Made by a program: the position numbers and the translations under genes. A stretch of 34,787 nucleotides of DNA from contig CALIIP010000155.1 in the NCBI GenBank assembly GCA_938018045.1, forward strand, positions 1 through 34,787. The letters are read 5' to 3'. This DNA comes from an uncultured Flavobacteriaceae bacterium (GTDB taxonomy: Bacteria; Bacteroidota; Bacteroidia; Flavobacteriales; Flavobacteriaceae). Position 1 is the stretch's first letter; every line of letters begins with the position of its first letter. A model generated the notes under the pieces. That model did not search any database, was not told the DNA's origin, and worked only from the letters and a program-made list of their open reading frames with translations. This document shows positions 33,669-34,787 of the stretch, piece by piece.

Positions 33669-34736
33669 TTAATTGTGCTCTAGTTTATATTTTTTAAGGT
33701 ATTCGTTTAATACTTTAATCAAAATAAAAAACAAAACTAAACCTCCAGATAAAACTCCCCAACGAAACATCTTAGTCTGGTAAATGGTTCCTATTCTCTT
33801 TCCTGACGGATTAAATGTTGTTAAAACATTTACAATATTTACACTTCTTTCTTTTTCTTTTTCTAAATCAATTAAGTTCTCTTTTAACTTTTTTACAATT
33901 TCAAATAATTGGATGTCGTTATTTTGCTTGGTTTCTTTTGAAAAGTCTATGTATGTGCTTGAAGAACTCTTTGTTCTATTAGCGTCTAGAAGAGTAGTCT
34001 CTTTATATAGTTTCCTTAATTCATCTGCCTTATTTATAGCTTCAATTGTTGCTATGGAATCTAATTTTAAAATATTTAGTGTTATTCTTCTGTTATTCTT
34101 TAATGTTTTATTTTTTTCAATATCATTAATAACTATCTTTTCAAAAGATTTTAATTGATTATCCTGAGATACTATTCTAAAAACATACTTGTCCGAATCA
34201 AATTTTGATTCTTTATCTTCTTTAAAAGTAGCAAATGTGAAATTTTTATGAGTTAATGTATCTGTCTCTTTAATAAATTGATCATAAGCTATTAATTTAT
34301 CCTTTTCAGTATCGTACGAAGTCAGCTTAAATTCTACTAAATTATTAGCTTGTTTGTGAGAGATGTCAAACTTTTCTGCTAGCGCAATAGAATCTTCTTG
34401 TTCTATTAACACATTATAGTATTCTACACTCTCAAATATTTGATCAATAGACCTGTAATTTGGCTGAATTATCATATCATAACTGAACTTTGTAGGGCTC
34501 AAATAATCTTTCGTAAAGCCTATAACTGCTCCAAATAGAATCGCGATAATTAGTTTAAAAAAATGTCCTTTTAAAAAGATTAAAAAGAGCATTAAATAAT
34601 GAAACAGCCCTTTTAAAATTCTACCTAAAAAGTTGAAAAAATCTGAAAACATTTTTCCAATAGCAGAAAATAATTGTCCTAAATCTACTTCCTCTTCCTT
34701 AACGCTTATTGGGCTTTTATTGCTTTTTTCACTCAT
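33669..34736 (-). CDS. Wzz-type polysaccharide chain-length determinant
   Basis: The 355-residue protein has a cytosolic N-terminal segment (about 1-40), a hydrophobic stretch in two parts (about 40-56 and 58-78, the second 'HFFKLIIAILFGAVIGF'), a mostly helical periplasmic domain with coiled-coil character, and a second membrane helix near the end ('RWGVLSGGLVLFFILIKVLN'). The helix-domain-helix plan is that of Wzz co-polymerases, which set the number of repeat units. There is no C-terminal tyrosine-kinase domain, and only about 14 residues follow the last helix. It is the first gene of the locus seen here; an export porin (Wza) gene may lie beyond the window. Confidence 0.75.
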   Translation of the reverse strand: MSEKSNKSPISVKEEEVDLGQLFSAIGKMFSDFFNFLGRILKGLFHYLMLFLIFLKGHFFKLIIAILFGAVIGFTKDYLSPTKFSYDMIIQPNYRSIDQIFESVEYYNVLIEQEDSIALAEKFDISHKQANNLVEFKLTSYDTEKDKLIAYDQFIKETDTLTHKNFTFATFKEDKESKFDSDKYVFRIVSQDNQLKSFEKIVINDIEKNKTLKNNRRITLNILKLDSIATIEAINKADELRKLYKETTLLDANRTKSSSSTYIDFSKETKQNNDIQLFEIVKKLKENLIDLEKEKERSVNIVNVLTTFNPSGKRIGTIYQTKMFRWGVLSGGLVLFFILIKVLNEYLKKYKLEHN

Positions 34737-34787
34737 ACTAAATCTATTTTTAAAATATTTGTTCTAATATTTTTTTTGTTATAATAT

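Noticed and set aside
33784-34158. Open frame of 124 codons on the plus strand
   Set aside because: Antisense shadow of the Wzz-type gene; hydrophobic only because the opposite strand is Lys- and Glu-rich.
1-34787. CRISPR arrays, tRNA/rRNA genes, transposases or integrases
   Set aside because: I found no regular spaced repeats, no cloverleaf-like sequence and no protein with transposase or integrase motifs.

Overview
The window looks like a chromosomal segment of a member of the Flavobacteriaceae (Bacteroidota). Four things point there: very AT-rich DNA; promoter boxes of the Bacteroidota type (TAnnTTTG) a few bases before several start codons; little Shine-Dalgarno signal; and families typical of the group (HU-CCDC81/SPOR protein, DUF4292 lipoprotein, PolB-exo2-like exonuclease next to an ABC-F ATPase). 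The genus cannot be read from the sequence.

Bases 1-12916 are mostly housekeeping. They hold the 5' part of dprA (minus strand), a dispersed-repeat-like inverted repeat, a SPOR-domain protein and an acyl-CoA thioesterase (plus), and a four-gene minus-strand envelope operon (sugar-phosphate nucleotidyltransferase, TPR protein, DUF4292 lipoprotein, EnvC-like hydrolase activator). Then come an ABC-F ATPase, a 3'-5' exonuclease, a response regulator/histidine kinase pair with an 11-bp direct repeat upstream, a MurG-like glycosyltransferase and purD. All three convergent gene pairs abut or overlap.

Bases 12917-34736 are a surface polysaccharide (O-antigen, capsule or exopolysaccharide) locus, all on the minus strand and read from right to left. 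In transcription order it holds: a Wzz-type chain-length protein; gmd and fcl (GDP-L-fucose); a four-gene SGNH/MBOAT set with a duplicated beta-sandwich-like domain; a methyltransferase; a Wzx flippase; a glycosyltransferase; two polymerase/ligase-type membrane proteins; a second glycosyltransferase; a WcaF-like acetyltransferase; a WcaI/WbuB-like glycosyltransferase; a WcaJ-like initiating sugar-phosphate transferase; a PglE-like aminotransferase; and a PglF/WbpM-like UDP-GlcNAc 4,6-dehydratase. Many junctions are ATGA-type overlaps, so most of it is probably one long operon. Together these encode a Wzx/Wzy-dependent pathway: making GDP-fucose and a 4-amino-4,6-dideoxy-sugar nucleotide, initiation on undecaprenyl phosphate, extension by at least three glycosyltransferases, flipping, polymerisation with length control, and O-acyl decoration.

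The most interesting parts are three. (1) The decoration set at 26448-31459 encodes one SGNH protein fused to a C-terminal domain, and separately an SGNH lipoprotein and a lipoprotein made almost only of that same domain (about 40% identical by eye, with no gaps), all around an MBOAT acyltransferase. (2) An 80-codon remnant of a second, different sugar-phosphate transferase lies between purD and the locus, a likely scar of locus replacement. (3) A perfect 13-bp hairpin ends two bases before the TTG start of the intact initiating transferase. I saw no tRNA, rRNA, CRISPR array or insertion sequence.
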